57,756 nucleotides of DNA, taken from the NCBI GenBank assembly GCA_028288675.1, contig JAQBNG010000107.1, forward strand, positions 1 to 57,756. The letters run 5' to 3'. The notes under the pieces were generated by a model that worked only from the letters and a program-made list of their open reading frames with translations, did not search any database and had not been told where the DNA came from. This DNA comes from Flavisolibacter sp. GTDB lineage: Bacteria > Bacteroidota > Bacteroidia > Chitinophagales > Chitinophagaceae. A program made the position numbers and the translations under genes. Numbering within the stretch: the stretch's first letter is position 1; each line of letters begins with the position of its first letter. Shown one piece after another: positions 26,825 to 34,924 of the stretch.

Positions 26825-27880
26825 TTATACTTTCTCATCATCAAAGCCGGCTAAATTCCGCGGCTTGTATTTCCGTATAGCATCCTTATACCGCTCTTTT
26901 ACCGATTCATCAATGGTTTGGTTGCTGTCACTATCCTTTACATCAATTGTTCTCCAGCGGGGCCGCCACAACCAGTACATTGGTGAGTAAGAATTCCTGA
27001 TCTCGCCTTTATCATAATCAGGGTTTGGTGTAATTAAGGGAGGTTCATTAAAACATAAGCCAACTGATTCTGCTTTCTTCATCAGCCACTCAAGGGTGAT
27101 ATTACTTAAGGCGCAATCGGCATAGCCGCCGCCAACGTTTGAGTGTACGCCGGCAAACCATCGCTGCTCCAGTTGCTGCTCGTGCTGCGGATCGTTCATC
27201 ACTGTTTTACTCTTCTTCCAAAGAGTGGGGGTGAATAAGCTCCGCTTTTCATCTATGGCTAAAGCATGGTAGGCGTTTTTAACGGTGCTGCTTAAGGTTA
27301 CATCATGAAACTTATACCTATTCATGTTAGCCATTTTATACATAGGCAGGGGTATGCCTAAACTCCCTACCGTATCCCATACACCAATAAAATGTATTGG
27401 TGTAATATTCTCAATACAATATGCTTTGCGGAACGATCTCATCAGGTCAGAGTCGGGAAGTGTGTACTCATTCCGGTCCCGGTATAAACCGTAAGCCTTG
27501 TCAACTAAATGGATGTATTCAGGTTTTAAAATACCGCAGTTGCGGATGAAGCCTGCAATGCTTCGGGCTGTGTAAGCGCCACGGCTAAATCCGAATAAAT
27601 AGATCTCATCACCGCTGTTGTAGTTAAGAACAAAGAAGGTGTACATGTCTTTTATATGCCTGTCGAGACCCAGGCCGGTAGCGCCTCCTACAATTTTATC
27701 TGTCAATGTATATCCGGTACCCACCCCTTGATCGTAAATCTTTACTTGCTCCACATCGCTTTTTCCCTTTGAGCAAATGGCTTCGTACATCCTGGCCACG
27801 TTGGTTTTTACGATGATGCCGCGGTCTTTATTATCAGGCCTGTTCCAGGTGCCGTCGCTACAGGTGACGATTCGTTTCAT
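26825..27880 (-). CDS. DUF2235 alpha/beta-hydrolase (Tle1-like phospholipase)
   Basis: A 351-residue cytoplasmic-looking hydrolase with the DUF2235 plan: VTCSDGTWNRPDN at the N-terminus, nucleophile Ser99 in GFSRGAYTAR, Asp169 in FIGVWDTVGS and His246 in AGVHSNVGGGY, giving a full Ser-Asp-His triad. In other bacteria DUF2235 proteins include type VI secretion phospholipases (Tle1). No secretion-system gene is in the window and no signal peptide is seen, so the role here is open. Neighbours are an amidase and a patatin, both acting on the envelope. Confidence 0.85.
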   Translation of the reverse strand: MKRIVTCSDGTWNRPDNKDRGIIVKTNVARMYEAICSKGKSDVEQVKIYDQGVGTGYTLTDKIVGGATGLGLDRHIKDMYTFFVLNYNSGDEIYLFGFSRGAYTARSIAGFIRNCGILKPEYIHLVDKAYGLYRDRNEYTLPDSDLMRSFRKAYCIENITPIHFIGVWDTVGSLGIPLPMYKMANMNRYKFHDVTLSSTVKNAYHALAIDEKRSLFTPTLWKKSKTVMNDPQHEQQLEQRWFAGVHSNVGGGYADCALSNITLEWLMKKAESVGLCFNEPPLITPNPDYDKGEIRNSYSPMYWLWRPRWRTIDVKDSDSNQTIDESVKERYKDAIRKYKPRNLAGFDDEKV

Positions 27881-28196
27881 AAATGACTTTTAGTAGTTAC
27901 TGTGTAGTATCGCTATTTATACCTGCTGTGAATTAGTTTATGCAACTGACTCTATTCTTCATCAATTCGGCACAAAAAATTAATGCAGGATATTATTTAA
28001 AAAGGGCTACGAAACGTCAGAAAAGATTTCTTAGGGGAAAAGAAGATGCAGTTGATGCGCTGTTTGTTTACAGCAGTTAGCCTTATCGCTTTGGATTGTA
28101 TAAGTACAAAAAAAATCTGATAGTAAAAAGCTGACGCCTCCCTTTTTATTCACTTGAAAAAAGCTCTTGAAAAACCGTAACAAGAGCCGGCAAGGT
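27881..28196. other. 316-nt gap between DUF2235 and luxR genes
   Basis: AT-rich. Contains the luxR terminator at its right end and presumably the DUF2235 promoter at the left. No further structure was recognised. Confidence 0.4.
28156..28187 (-). terminator. Terminator of the solo luxR gene
   Basis: On the minus strand GCTCTTG pairs with CAAGAGC across an 11-nt loop and is followed by six T. It lies 9 nt after the luxR stop. Confidence 0.8.
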
Positions 28197-28463
28197 TCAT
28201 TGGTTAGCAGTAAGTACCGGTTGTTGCAGGGAGGCCGTCAGCCATTTTGTTTTGTTGATCGCATCAATTTTGTTATGAGCACCAGTTTTTTTGTAGATGT
28301 GCTTCAGGTGTTTTTTTACGGTTTCGATGCTGATGTTAAGGTGATAGGCGATTTCTTTATTCATATCGCCCCTGGCCAGTAAGGTCAGCACTTGAGTTTC
28401 GCGGGGTGTAATGTGTTGTGTATATGTAAAAGCAGTTAGCTGTGGTTGATATGTTGATTTCAT
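28197..28463 (-). CDS. Solo LuxR-type DNA-binding protein
   Basis: An 88-residue protein consisting of little more than a GerE/LuxR helix-turn-helix: HITPRETQVLTLLARGDMNK, then EIAYHLNISIETVKKHLKHIY, and KTGAHNKIDAIN. It has no receiver or ligand-binding domain, so activity would depend on expression or partner proteins. It stands alone between terminators at 28156 and 28733. A 12-bp inverted repeat shared with the kinase operon lies about 50 nt upstream. It may regulate itself and the kinase operon or neighbouring hydrolases; this is inference. Confidence 0.85.
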   Translation of the reverse strand: MKSTYQPQLTAFTYTQHITPRETQVLTLLARGDMNKEIAYHLNISIETVKKHLKHIYKKTGAHNKIDAINKTKWLTASLQQPVLTANQ

Positions 28464-28511
28464 TGCTGCAGGTTAATGCTTCAAAGATGCCATATCTGTT
28501 AACCCAAATCA

Positions 28512-28549
28512 AGGGTGTTTTCCACGGTGGGGCACGGGGAAAACACCCT
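28512..28549. promoter_or_regulatory. 12-bp inverted repeat upstream of solo luxR
   Basis: AGGGTGTTTTCC (28512-28523) and GGAAAACACCCT (28538-28549) are perfect reverse complements. On the minus strand the repeat precedes a TTTGGG...CATCTTTG promoter-like pair. The same core lies upstream of 21365. Confidence 0.6.
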
Positions 28550-28728
28550 GATGACTTACTTGTAAATCCAGACTTGCCTTTTTATTTAACGCCTTTATTC
28601 AACCTGAATTTTATTATCCCTGATCAACTGCCTCTTATGCCGGTACAACCTCCAGCCTTTTCAAAATTGAGTTTTGAAACTATTACCAGGTAACGTCTTG
28701 ACTTTTGAAAGTTCCTAATACTGGTCAT

Positions 28729-28765
28729 AAAAAAGCGGCAGAAGATATATAGTCTTCTGCCGCTT
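28729..28765 (-). terminator. Terminator of the patatin gene
   Basis: On the minus strand AGCGGCAGAAGA and TCTTCTGCCGCT pair perfectly and are followed by a T-run. It separates patatin from luxR transcriptionally. Confidence 0.85.
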
Positions 28766-28842
28766 GCCTCTATTTAAGATAAAAAGATTATCCCGCTTAA
28801 AGGCTACTTGCTACTCGCTTCTCGCTACTTGCTTACCTCCAT

Positions 28843-29910
28843 CTACACCTGGTGAAATACTTTACTGGTTACCGGTTCAAGGTTTAAAAATGCAGCGATC
28901 TTGTCGCGTTGTTTCAGGTAGGTATCTTTTGCAAACTGGTGCATAGCTTTTAAAATCACATCTTCTTTCGCATCCATGCCAACCGGTTTTTCTTTTAAAA
29001 TAGCCGGGGCATCGGGATCATTAAAAAAGAGTTCTACCCGGTGAAACTGTTCGTCCTCTAAAATTTGCTTGATGTAATACATGGTGCTTTGCATATTGCT
29101 TTCTGTAAGCAGGTCGGGCAGGTATTTTATCCAGTGTATTTTACCCCAATTTCCTTTCTTAACTACAGAAGGATCAATCCGGTTTATATTTCCCGTACCT
29201 GTGCTTAACGAAAACAGTTGCAGGTCATCTGTGGTCAGGCCAAGCCCTTTGCTTTTTCCACCATCTTCGTATAAGTAGCCATCCCCATTTTTATGTTTAT
29301 TAATGGCAAACGTCACGGCTGCCATAGCCGGGTTGTTCAGTGCAACACCGCCATCTACATAGCGTTGCTGTACAATGGGGAAATACGTAGGGCCGGCAGA
29401 TGTCATCAGGGCCAGGTCCTTCAGCTTTACTTTAGCGCACTGCATAAATGAAGAATGCAAAACATGCGGCCTGTAGTTTTTGTTACGGTCCGAGGCATCA
29501 TCAGGCGCCAGGTCAAAAGTGGTTATCATCAGCCGCTTGCCGCTTCCGCCAAAGGCAGCATCGTTGTGCAAATCGCCCAAGGTTTTTTCTCCTACCAAAT
29601 CTTCCATAATCTCATACAGGCGGGCATTAGAGTAACCAGCCTGCACGTATTCATCGGCGGGTGTCAGTTCATCAAGCCAGGGTTCAAAAAATATTTCTTT
29701 TGATTTGTTCAGATAAAGGTCAACCAGTTTGTCGGGCGGTAATCCTGCGGCTAAACCAATGCAGATGATACCGCCGGTTGATGTACCGGCAAAAAGGTCG
29801 AAAAGTTCCATGGGCGATTTGTTGTAATCGTCCTGGATGCAGCTTAAAATAGTTGCGGGTATAATGCCTCGTGTGCCACCGCCGTCGATAGAAAGAATGC
29901 GAAGTTTCAT
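28843..29910 (-). CDS. Patatin-like phospholipase
   Basis: A 355-residue lipid acyl hydrolase. The oxyanion hole is DGGGTRG (residues 9-15), nucleophile Ser44 lies in AGTSTGG, and catalytic Asp186 in YVDGGVALNNP, so the Ser-Asp dyad is complete. There is no signal peptide or membrane helix. ATG 29910 (MKLRILSIDGGG) is better than the TTG two codons upstream. Length and layout match soluble bacterial patatins, some of which are toxic effectors in CBASS-type defence; no nucleotide cyclase is nearby, so that role is not supported here. Confidence 0.9.
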   Translation of the reverse strand: MKLRILSIDGGGTRGIIPATILSCIQDDYNKSPMELFDLFAGTSTGGIICIGLAAGLPPDKLVDLYLNKSKEIFFEPWLDELTPADEYVQAGYSNARLYEIMEDLVGEKTLGDLHNDAAFGGSGKRLMITTFDLAPDDASDRNKNYRPHVLHSSFMQCAKVKLKDLALMTSAGPTYFPIVQQRYVDGGVALNNPAMAAVTFAINKHKNGDGYLYEDGGKSKGLGLTTDDLQLFSLSTGTGNINRIDPSVVKKGNWGKIHWIKYLPDLLTESNMQSTMYYIKQILEDEQFHRVELFFNDPDAPAILKEKPVGMDAKEDVILKAMHQFAKDTYLKQRDKIAAFLNLEPVTSKVFHQV

Positions 29911-30380
29911 AAACAAAGGTTTGATAAGTGAGGAATGGTTGAATACTTTTTAAAAGAAACAAGGAACTGAATGATTCTGGATAGTCGTCTTAACCGGTTA
30001 AAAAATTACACGGTTATCAAACTAAAACCCGTTTTCTTAAGGCGGCAGCTTTCAGAAGGAGCGGCGGTAAAGACAGTGTAAATATGCGAACATTATAGTT
30101 TTTTATCAACTGAACTATAGCTTTTCTTTTTTTAAATGATGAAATTGATAAAAATTTTTTTGAAAAGCGGTTCACTTTAGTGAAGTCAAGCCATTGCTAA
30201 ATTTTATCCTAATTTAATTGTTGGCAGAAGTTGTTTGGCAGAACCGATTGGGCATAAAAAATGATTATGTTTTCATTATGCTCCCTGTAGCTTAATTTAA
30301 CCGGCAAAGCCGATCTAAAAAGAAACAGGAAGGATACAATTCAAACACCTTGGTCAAACTTCAAAAAAATAGATTTGAAT
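29911..30380. other. 470-nt divergent gap
   Basis: AT-rich divergent region between patatin and a secreted protein gene. It holds a promoter match at 30350-30377. A tRNA-like TAGCTTAATTT string near 30290 has no cloverleaf. Confidence 0.4.
30350..30377 (+). promoter_or_regulatory. Predicted promoter next to a start codon
   Basis: TTG (30350-30352), 17 nt, then TAGATTTG (30370-30377), only 3 nt before ATG 30381. If used, transcription would start at or very near the start codon. Confidence 0.5.
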
Positions 30381-30788
30381 ATGAGAACACTTTTTGCCTT
30401 TGCAGCCGTTTTATTTTGTGCCTTAAGTACTGAAGCCCAGGAACGATGGACCGTGCAATTAAACAGTAAAGTTTTGCTGACAGCAAAAACCGAAGATGAA
30501 GCAGTTAATGTAATTGCAGTAAAAGATTTAAAAAAAGGCTCCCTGATTGTAACCTACATACCCGGTAAAGTAGCAGGTGAACGTAAGCGCCGGCTAATGG
30601 TTTATGATAGCAGCGATAGTGAACTGTATTCGAAAGAATCCTTCAGCATTTCAATACCTGTTGCCAGTTTAAAAAAATGGAAGATAGCTTCGCCGCAAAT
30701 AAAAATTTACACTATACCGGTACTGGGAGAAGCAGGTGCTACTGTACGGTTGCGCAGGGTACATTTGTGTACCATTAATTTTGAATAG
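30381..30788 (+). CDS. Small secreted protein of unknown function
   Basis: A 135-residue protein with signal peptide (MRTLFAFAAVLFCALSTEAQ). The mature domain reads as a beta sandwich (WTVQLNSKVLLTAKTEDEAV, KGSLIVTYIPGK). The family was not recognised. Its end overlaps the start of the kinase-like gene at 30788, suggesting translational coupling. Confidence 0.7.
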   Translation: MRTLFAFAAVLFCALSTEAQERWTVQLNSKVLLTAKTEDEAVNVIAVKDLKKGSLIVTYIPGKVAGERKRRLMVYDSSDSELYSKESFSISIPVASLKKWKIASPQIKIYTIPVLGEAGATVRLRRVHLCTINFE

Positions 30789-31684
30789 TGCAGCGAAAAC
30801 TTTTATACATCGTTAATCCCATCTCAGGAACAAGAAGCAAGGGGTCATTAGAAGACATTATAAAAACAGAAACAAAGAAAATCGGTTTTCCGTTTTTTAT
30901 TTATCCCTCTGTTGCAGATGGCGATTACTCTTTTCTCCACTCCATCATTAAAGAAAAGGCGATAACCGATGTTGTAATTGCAGGAGGCGATGGAACCATT
31001 AACCAGGTTGTAAATGATTTACGAAAACAAGAAGTGCAATTTGGCATTATTCCCTGCGGCTCTGGTAATGGATTGGCCTTTAGTGCCGGTATTCCAAAAG
31101 ACCCGGTTAAAGCGCTTCAGCTAATTTTTAAAGGACACAGTAAACTAACAGATGGCTTCTTCATTAATAAAAAGTTTGCCTGTATGCTTTGCGGGCTTGG
31201 CTTTGATGCGCAGGTGGCACACGACTTTGCCAATGCGCCCAAAAGAGGGTTAACTACTTATGTACAAAAGACGATTAAAAATTTTTTTTCTGCTAAAGCC
31301 TACTCCTTTGTTTTAACCGCCGGAGATAAAGAAATTAAAACAGAAGCCTTTTTTATTTCAATTGCCAACAGCAACCAGTTTGGTAACAACTTTACCATTG
31401 CGCCAAAAGCATCATTAACGGATGGCTTGCTTGATGTGGTGATTATGACGAAGCAAAATAAGCTGAGTATTTTATTTCAAACGCTGAAGCAGATAAGCGG
31501 CTACAACAAAGTAAAAAGTGTGGATATTATTGACGAAACCAGCAGCCTTATTTATTTTCAAACGGAAGCATTATTAGTGACTAATAAAGATGGAGCGCCA
31601 ATGCATATTGATGGCGACCCTGTGGAGACGGTAGCGCAATTAAAGGTGAAGGTGTTGCATGATGCTTTTAGGTTGGTACAGTGA
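30788..31684 (+). CDS. Diacylglycerol/lipid kinase family protein
   Basis: A 298-residue DagK-like kinase with GTG start at 30788. Motifs are IVNPISGTRSKG near the N-terminus, the nucleotide-binding VIAGGDGTINQVVNDL and IIPCGSGNGLAF. Members phosphorylate diacylglycerol or related lipids, or take part in lipid synthesis. The C-terminal beta domain ends with the usual HIDGDPV motif. It is coupled to a secreted protein upstream. Confidence 0.88.
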   Translation: MQRKLLYIVNPISGTRSKGSLEDIIKTETKKIGFPFFIYPSVADGDYSFLHSIIKEKAITDVVIAGGDGTINQVVNDLRKQEVQFGIIPCGSGNGLAFSAGIPKDPVKALQLIFKGHSKLTDGFFINKKFACMLCGLGFDAQVAHDFANAPKRGLTTYVQKTIKNFFSAKAYSFVLTAGDKEIKTEAFFISIANSNQFGNNFTIAPKASLTDGLLDVVIMTKQNKLSILFQTLKQISGYNKVKSVDIIDETSSLIYFQTEALLVTNKDGAPMHIDGDPVETVAQLKVKVLHDAFRLVQ

Positions 31685-31768
31685 TGGTTCTAAAATGCTT
31701 GAACACTCTCAGGAACTCTAATACATTTATGTATAGTGTTTTACTTTAACCTTGTAATCAAAAAAATA

Positions 31769-32497
31769 TTATAGCAAGGATTTGCGTATATATAAACTGT
31801 TAGAATAATATAGTCTCTTTTTGTCACGGCTTTTTGAGAGATCATATATACCACAGCATTGGAAACCATATTTTTCCATATAAATTTCTACATCTGAAAA
31901 ATGAACTTTGTTACTACTTCTTTCATACCCAACTTCCAATACAATTGCTTTTATAGAATTAATAATAAAATGTTGCGCTCCTTCTAATACTTTAAACTCA
32001 TAACCTTCTACATCGATTTTTAGAATATCAATTTTTTCAATAGAATGATTTTCTGCATAACTAGCTAAGGATTGAACCCTGATAGTTTCATAACCACTGA
32101 ACTGATGTTCTTGCGGAGCAGATAAAATGGAGTTAATGGTATCTTCTGTATTTAAAGGTATTTCAATCTCATAATTACTTTCACCTAGAGCTGAATGCAC
32201 TGGTAAAATATTTTTTTTAATTGAGCATTTCCTTTTTAGTTTCTCAAATGTTGAAATAATTGGTTCAAATGCCAAAATCTTGGCTTGTGGAAAGTAGTAA
32301 GAGAAGTCACTTGCAACTGAGCCAATATTTGCACCAGCATCTACTATTATATTAATATCACCATCAAATAATCGCTTTAAGTCAAATACAAAGTCCCTCC
32401 CCCAGGGATATTTATTATTAATGATTTTTAGGTTACTCTTTTTCAAAACAACATCTATTGTTGCAAAGCTTCTCCCGATGAATAATTTATAATTCAT
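31769..32497 (-). CDS. FkbM family methyltransferase
   Basis: A 242-residue SAM-dependent methyltransferase. The SAM site is IIVDAGANIGSVASDF, followed by ILAFEPIISTFEKL, and the FkbM signature is IDILKIDVEGYEFKVLEGA. FkbM-type enzymes often methylate sugars in surface polysaccharides. The gene and its flanks (31.69-32.60 kb) are clearly more AT-rich than the neighbours, and the gene is isolated, so recent acquisition is possible. No glycan cluster is adjacent. Confidence 0.85.
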   Translation of the reverse strand: MNYKLFIGRSFATIDVVLKKSNLKIINNKYPWGRDFVFDLKRLFDGDINIIVDAGANIGSVASDFSYYFPQAKILAFEPIISTFEKLKRKCSIKKNILPVHSALGESNYEIEIPLNTEDTINSILSAPQEHQFSGYETIRVQSLASYAENHSIEKIDILKIDVEGYEFKVLEGAQHFIINSIKAIVLEVGYERSSNKVHFSDVEIYMEKYGFQCCGIYDLSKSRDKKRLYYSNSLYIRKSLL

Positions 32498-32602
32498 AAA
32501 TAATGTAATTATGTTCTAATATAAAAATTATATATAGAGTATTACCTAAATAATTGTTGTTAGCTATAATCGGTAAGAATGTTGTCGGTAGGCTTAAGAA
32601 AA

Positions 32603-34903
32603 CTACTTCTTTTCAAATAACCCCAATACCCTTTTAAAACTTTCCTGGTTATGCTGCGATCCCAGCGACCCCGCTATATCAACCTTCTCCTGCTTGGTTA
32701 AGTGAAAGCTTAATGCGGCCTTGTGTTGTTCTTTGCGGGGAATATATTGAAAGGTGATATTATGTACAGGATACTTCTGGTTGTTCAAAAAATACGTGGA
32801 CATATCTTTCTGAAAATACTCCATCATCTTATACCAATTATGTTGTAATAAAAAGAAAGGCTTGGTGGCGTTTTGCACCAGGTCGTCAAACTCGTAAGGA
32901 CTATCCCAGCCGCCATCCATGCGATCGCGGATTTGTACCATCACAACACCCCTTGTATTTTCTTCAATCCAGTTTTGCATGTGGATTAAAAAGCGAAGAG
33001 AGGTTTCTACACCATAGTTATCACGCAGGCCGCCATCCATTACGTCAATCACCGGAGTAGCCGGCATCCATACGTTTGGTAACACAACAGGGAACGTTGC
33101 ATTCATGCGAAGAATAGTCAGCATCCGTAAATTGTAAGGGTCTTGCTTTGTAAAAAAAGAAGTGAAATCTATCCCGTCAGCCGATGCTTTACTTTGGGTT
33201 GTATCTCTTGGCGGCTGCATCATAAACCGCATCGGTTGCGTACTGATGGTCATCATTTTCGCATCTCTTGTAACCAGCGTATGATACAACATCAGTGGAA
33301 TGTTGGCAGCCGTTTCATCAGCTACGTAATCACCTAATTTTTTATCTAAAATTTTATCCGTGTTACTGTTTAATGCTTCTTCAAAAGCAAGTCCCCTGTC
33401 GCGCAAATAACTATATGGCCCAACAGAAAATTTTCGTTCCGGTGCAAAAATATCCCGTGCAACAAAGGAGGTAAAAATTGGGTTCAATAAATCGGAAGCA
33501 ATGTTATCTACATACTCTTTCGATTGCAGGTTGATGGATGAATCTTTCATTCGCCTGCGATATAACTCCCGGAAATAAGTTGCGCCTATCATGCCACCAG
33601 AGGCACCGGTAAACAGGAATGTTTTCTTCATCATGCTGCCACCTGTGAGGCTGTCTAAACGTTGCAGCACATTCATGGTGAATGTACCACTGCGTGTGCC
33701 GCCGCCGCTTGTAGTTACTACAACAAGCAAAGGTTTTTCTTCGCCCTGTTTAGCTTTCCATCTCCCCAAAATAGTTTCCATGTTTTGCTTATCGGTTTGC
33801 ACAGAAGGCGATGCGGCAATGCTGTCAATGTTACGCTGGGTATAAGAAGGATAAGAATTCTTATCGCCATAATTTAAACCATAGGCTTTATTGCGGGGGT
33901 CAATCCATTCCTTGCTATAAAAGAAATTTAAAATAAAAATAAAAACGATCAACACCGGTACACTCCAGCTTTGAAAAAAATACACAATAGCGCCGGTCAC
34001 GCCAATCAACACAGCAAATAATAAAGTAACAGCAGCGCCGGCTGGCAGTTGAAAAAAAGGATACTCCAAAAAGAACCCGATCATCAATAAAAACAGGTAG
34101 ATGATGAACACAGAAATAACCGCTGCAAAGTGATGGCGCTTAAAAATCTTTTCCATCAGTTCCGGGGAGTAATGCGATACATCGCGGCAGCGGCGCACCC
34201 GGAAAAAGGAATCAAGGAACCACTCGGAACGAATAAGCGAACGGCCTGCATTCTTTTCAGGCTGAAGGGTAGAGATATAATTTTTAGCCGTGCTAAAAAG
34301 CGGTTGCAGTATTTTAAGGATTGTGCGGTCGGCACTAAAAAAATAAAGGAAAGAAATGGTGAACACCAGGAACAATCCAATTAAAAATCCACCGCTCAGG
34401 AAAATAATCTCAATGTTTGTAATTAGCTCTTTATAATGCGAATACTGGTAGGCCTTCAACAAATAAAAAACCAAGAACGTAAGGGGAATAATGCTGTTGT
34501 TGACACAGTATTTTAAAAAAGGATATTGCGTTGCGGCTAAAAAACTAAAATGCCTGCTAAACAAAATAAACGTGGTAACATTCCAGCACATGATAAAAAT
34601 GCCGATCGCAATTCCCACGATGGCGGCGGCAAGTGCGTTTACATCGCCCATATATTCCGGGGCCAAAAACAAGGCTTCAGCGCCAAACGATTTCATTAAG
34701 CCGCCGCTTACTACGCTAAATAAAACCGCCCAAAATATAAGCAGTACCTGGTACTTTCTAAAATGAAGAAACAGTAGTTGCAAGGGTAGGGAATAAAAAG
34801 TTCCCTTCAGATATTCAATGATAGTGGATGTATTTTTCAATGGCTGTAAAGTACTACGAATGTTTTTAGTAAGATAGCGGGCAGGTAAAGAAAAGTAGTT
34901 CAT
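32603..34903 (-). CDS. Patatin-like phospholipase with multi-pass membrane domain
   Basis: A 766-residue protein. The first 330 residues hold about eight transmembrane helices. A cytoplasmic or periplasmic patatin domain follows: oxyanion TTSGGGTRSG, nucleophile in FLFTGASGGMIGATYF (GxSxG) and catalytic Asp in VIDVMDGGLRDNYG. It probably acts on membrane lipids near its anchor. It is the second patatin within 5 kb but differs fully in layout, so recent duplication is unlikely. ctaA lies 22 nt upstream in the same direction. Confidence 0.87.
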   Translation of the reverse strand: MNYFSLPARYLTKNIRSTLQPLKNTSTIIEYLKGTFYSLPLQLLFLHFRKYQVLLIFWAVLFSVVSGGLMKSFGAEALFLAPEYMGDVNALAAAIVGIAIGIFIMCWNVTTFILFSRHFSFLAATQYPFLKYCVNNSIIPLTFLVFYLLKAYQYSHYKELITNIEIIFLSGGFLIGLFLVFTISFLYFFSADRTILKILQPLFSTAKNYISTLQPEKNAGRSLIRSEWFLDSFFRVRRCRDVSHYSPELMEKIFKRHHFAAVISVFIIYLFLLMIGFFLEYPFFQLPAGAAVTLLFAVLIGVTGAIVYFFQSWSVPVLIVFIFILNFFYSKEWIDPRNKAYGLNYGDKNSYPSYTQRNIDSIAASPSVQTDKQNMETILGRWKAKQGEEKPLLVVVTTSGGGTRSGTFTMNVLQRLDSLTGGSMMKKTFLFTGASGGMIGATYFRELYRRRMKDSSINLQSKEYVDNIASDLLNPIFTSFVARDIFAPERKFSVGPYSYLRDRGLAFEEALNSNTDKILDKKLGDYVADETAANIPLMLYHTLVTRDAKMMTISTQPMRFMMQPPRDTTQSKASADGIDFTSFFTKQDPYNLRMLTILRMNATFPVVLPNVWMPATPVIDVMDGGLRDNYGVETSLRFLIHMQNWIEENTRGVVMVQIRDRMDGGWDSPYEFDDLVQNATKPFFLLQHNWYKMMEYFQKDMSTYFLNNQKYPVHNITFQYIPRKEQHKAALSFHLTKQEKVDIAGSLGSQHNQESFKRVLGLFEKK

Positions 34904-34924
34904 GGTTAGGGCAATTTGCTTTCT

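Larger units (their letters stand above)
28464..28842. other. 379-nt gap with operator candidate and patatin terminator
   Basis: Holds the luxR promoter region with the inverted repeat at 28512-28549 and the patatin terminator at 28729-28765. A simple CTACTTGCTACTCGCTTC repeat tract lies near 28804-28835. No coding sequence was recognised. Confidence 0.5.

Noticed and set aside
26825-27880. Type VI secretion effector locus
   Set aside because: No VgrG, Hcp, PAAR, sheath or immunity gene could be recognised in the window.
28843-29910. CBASS effector patatin (CapV-like)
   Set aside because: No nucleotide cyclase or accessory gene lies nearby; the fold alone is not sufficient.
30285-30320. tRNA-like string (TAGCTTAATTT) between patatin and a secreted protein
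   Set aside because: No acceptor stem, anticodon arm or T-loop could be paired around it.
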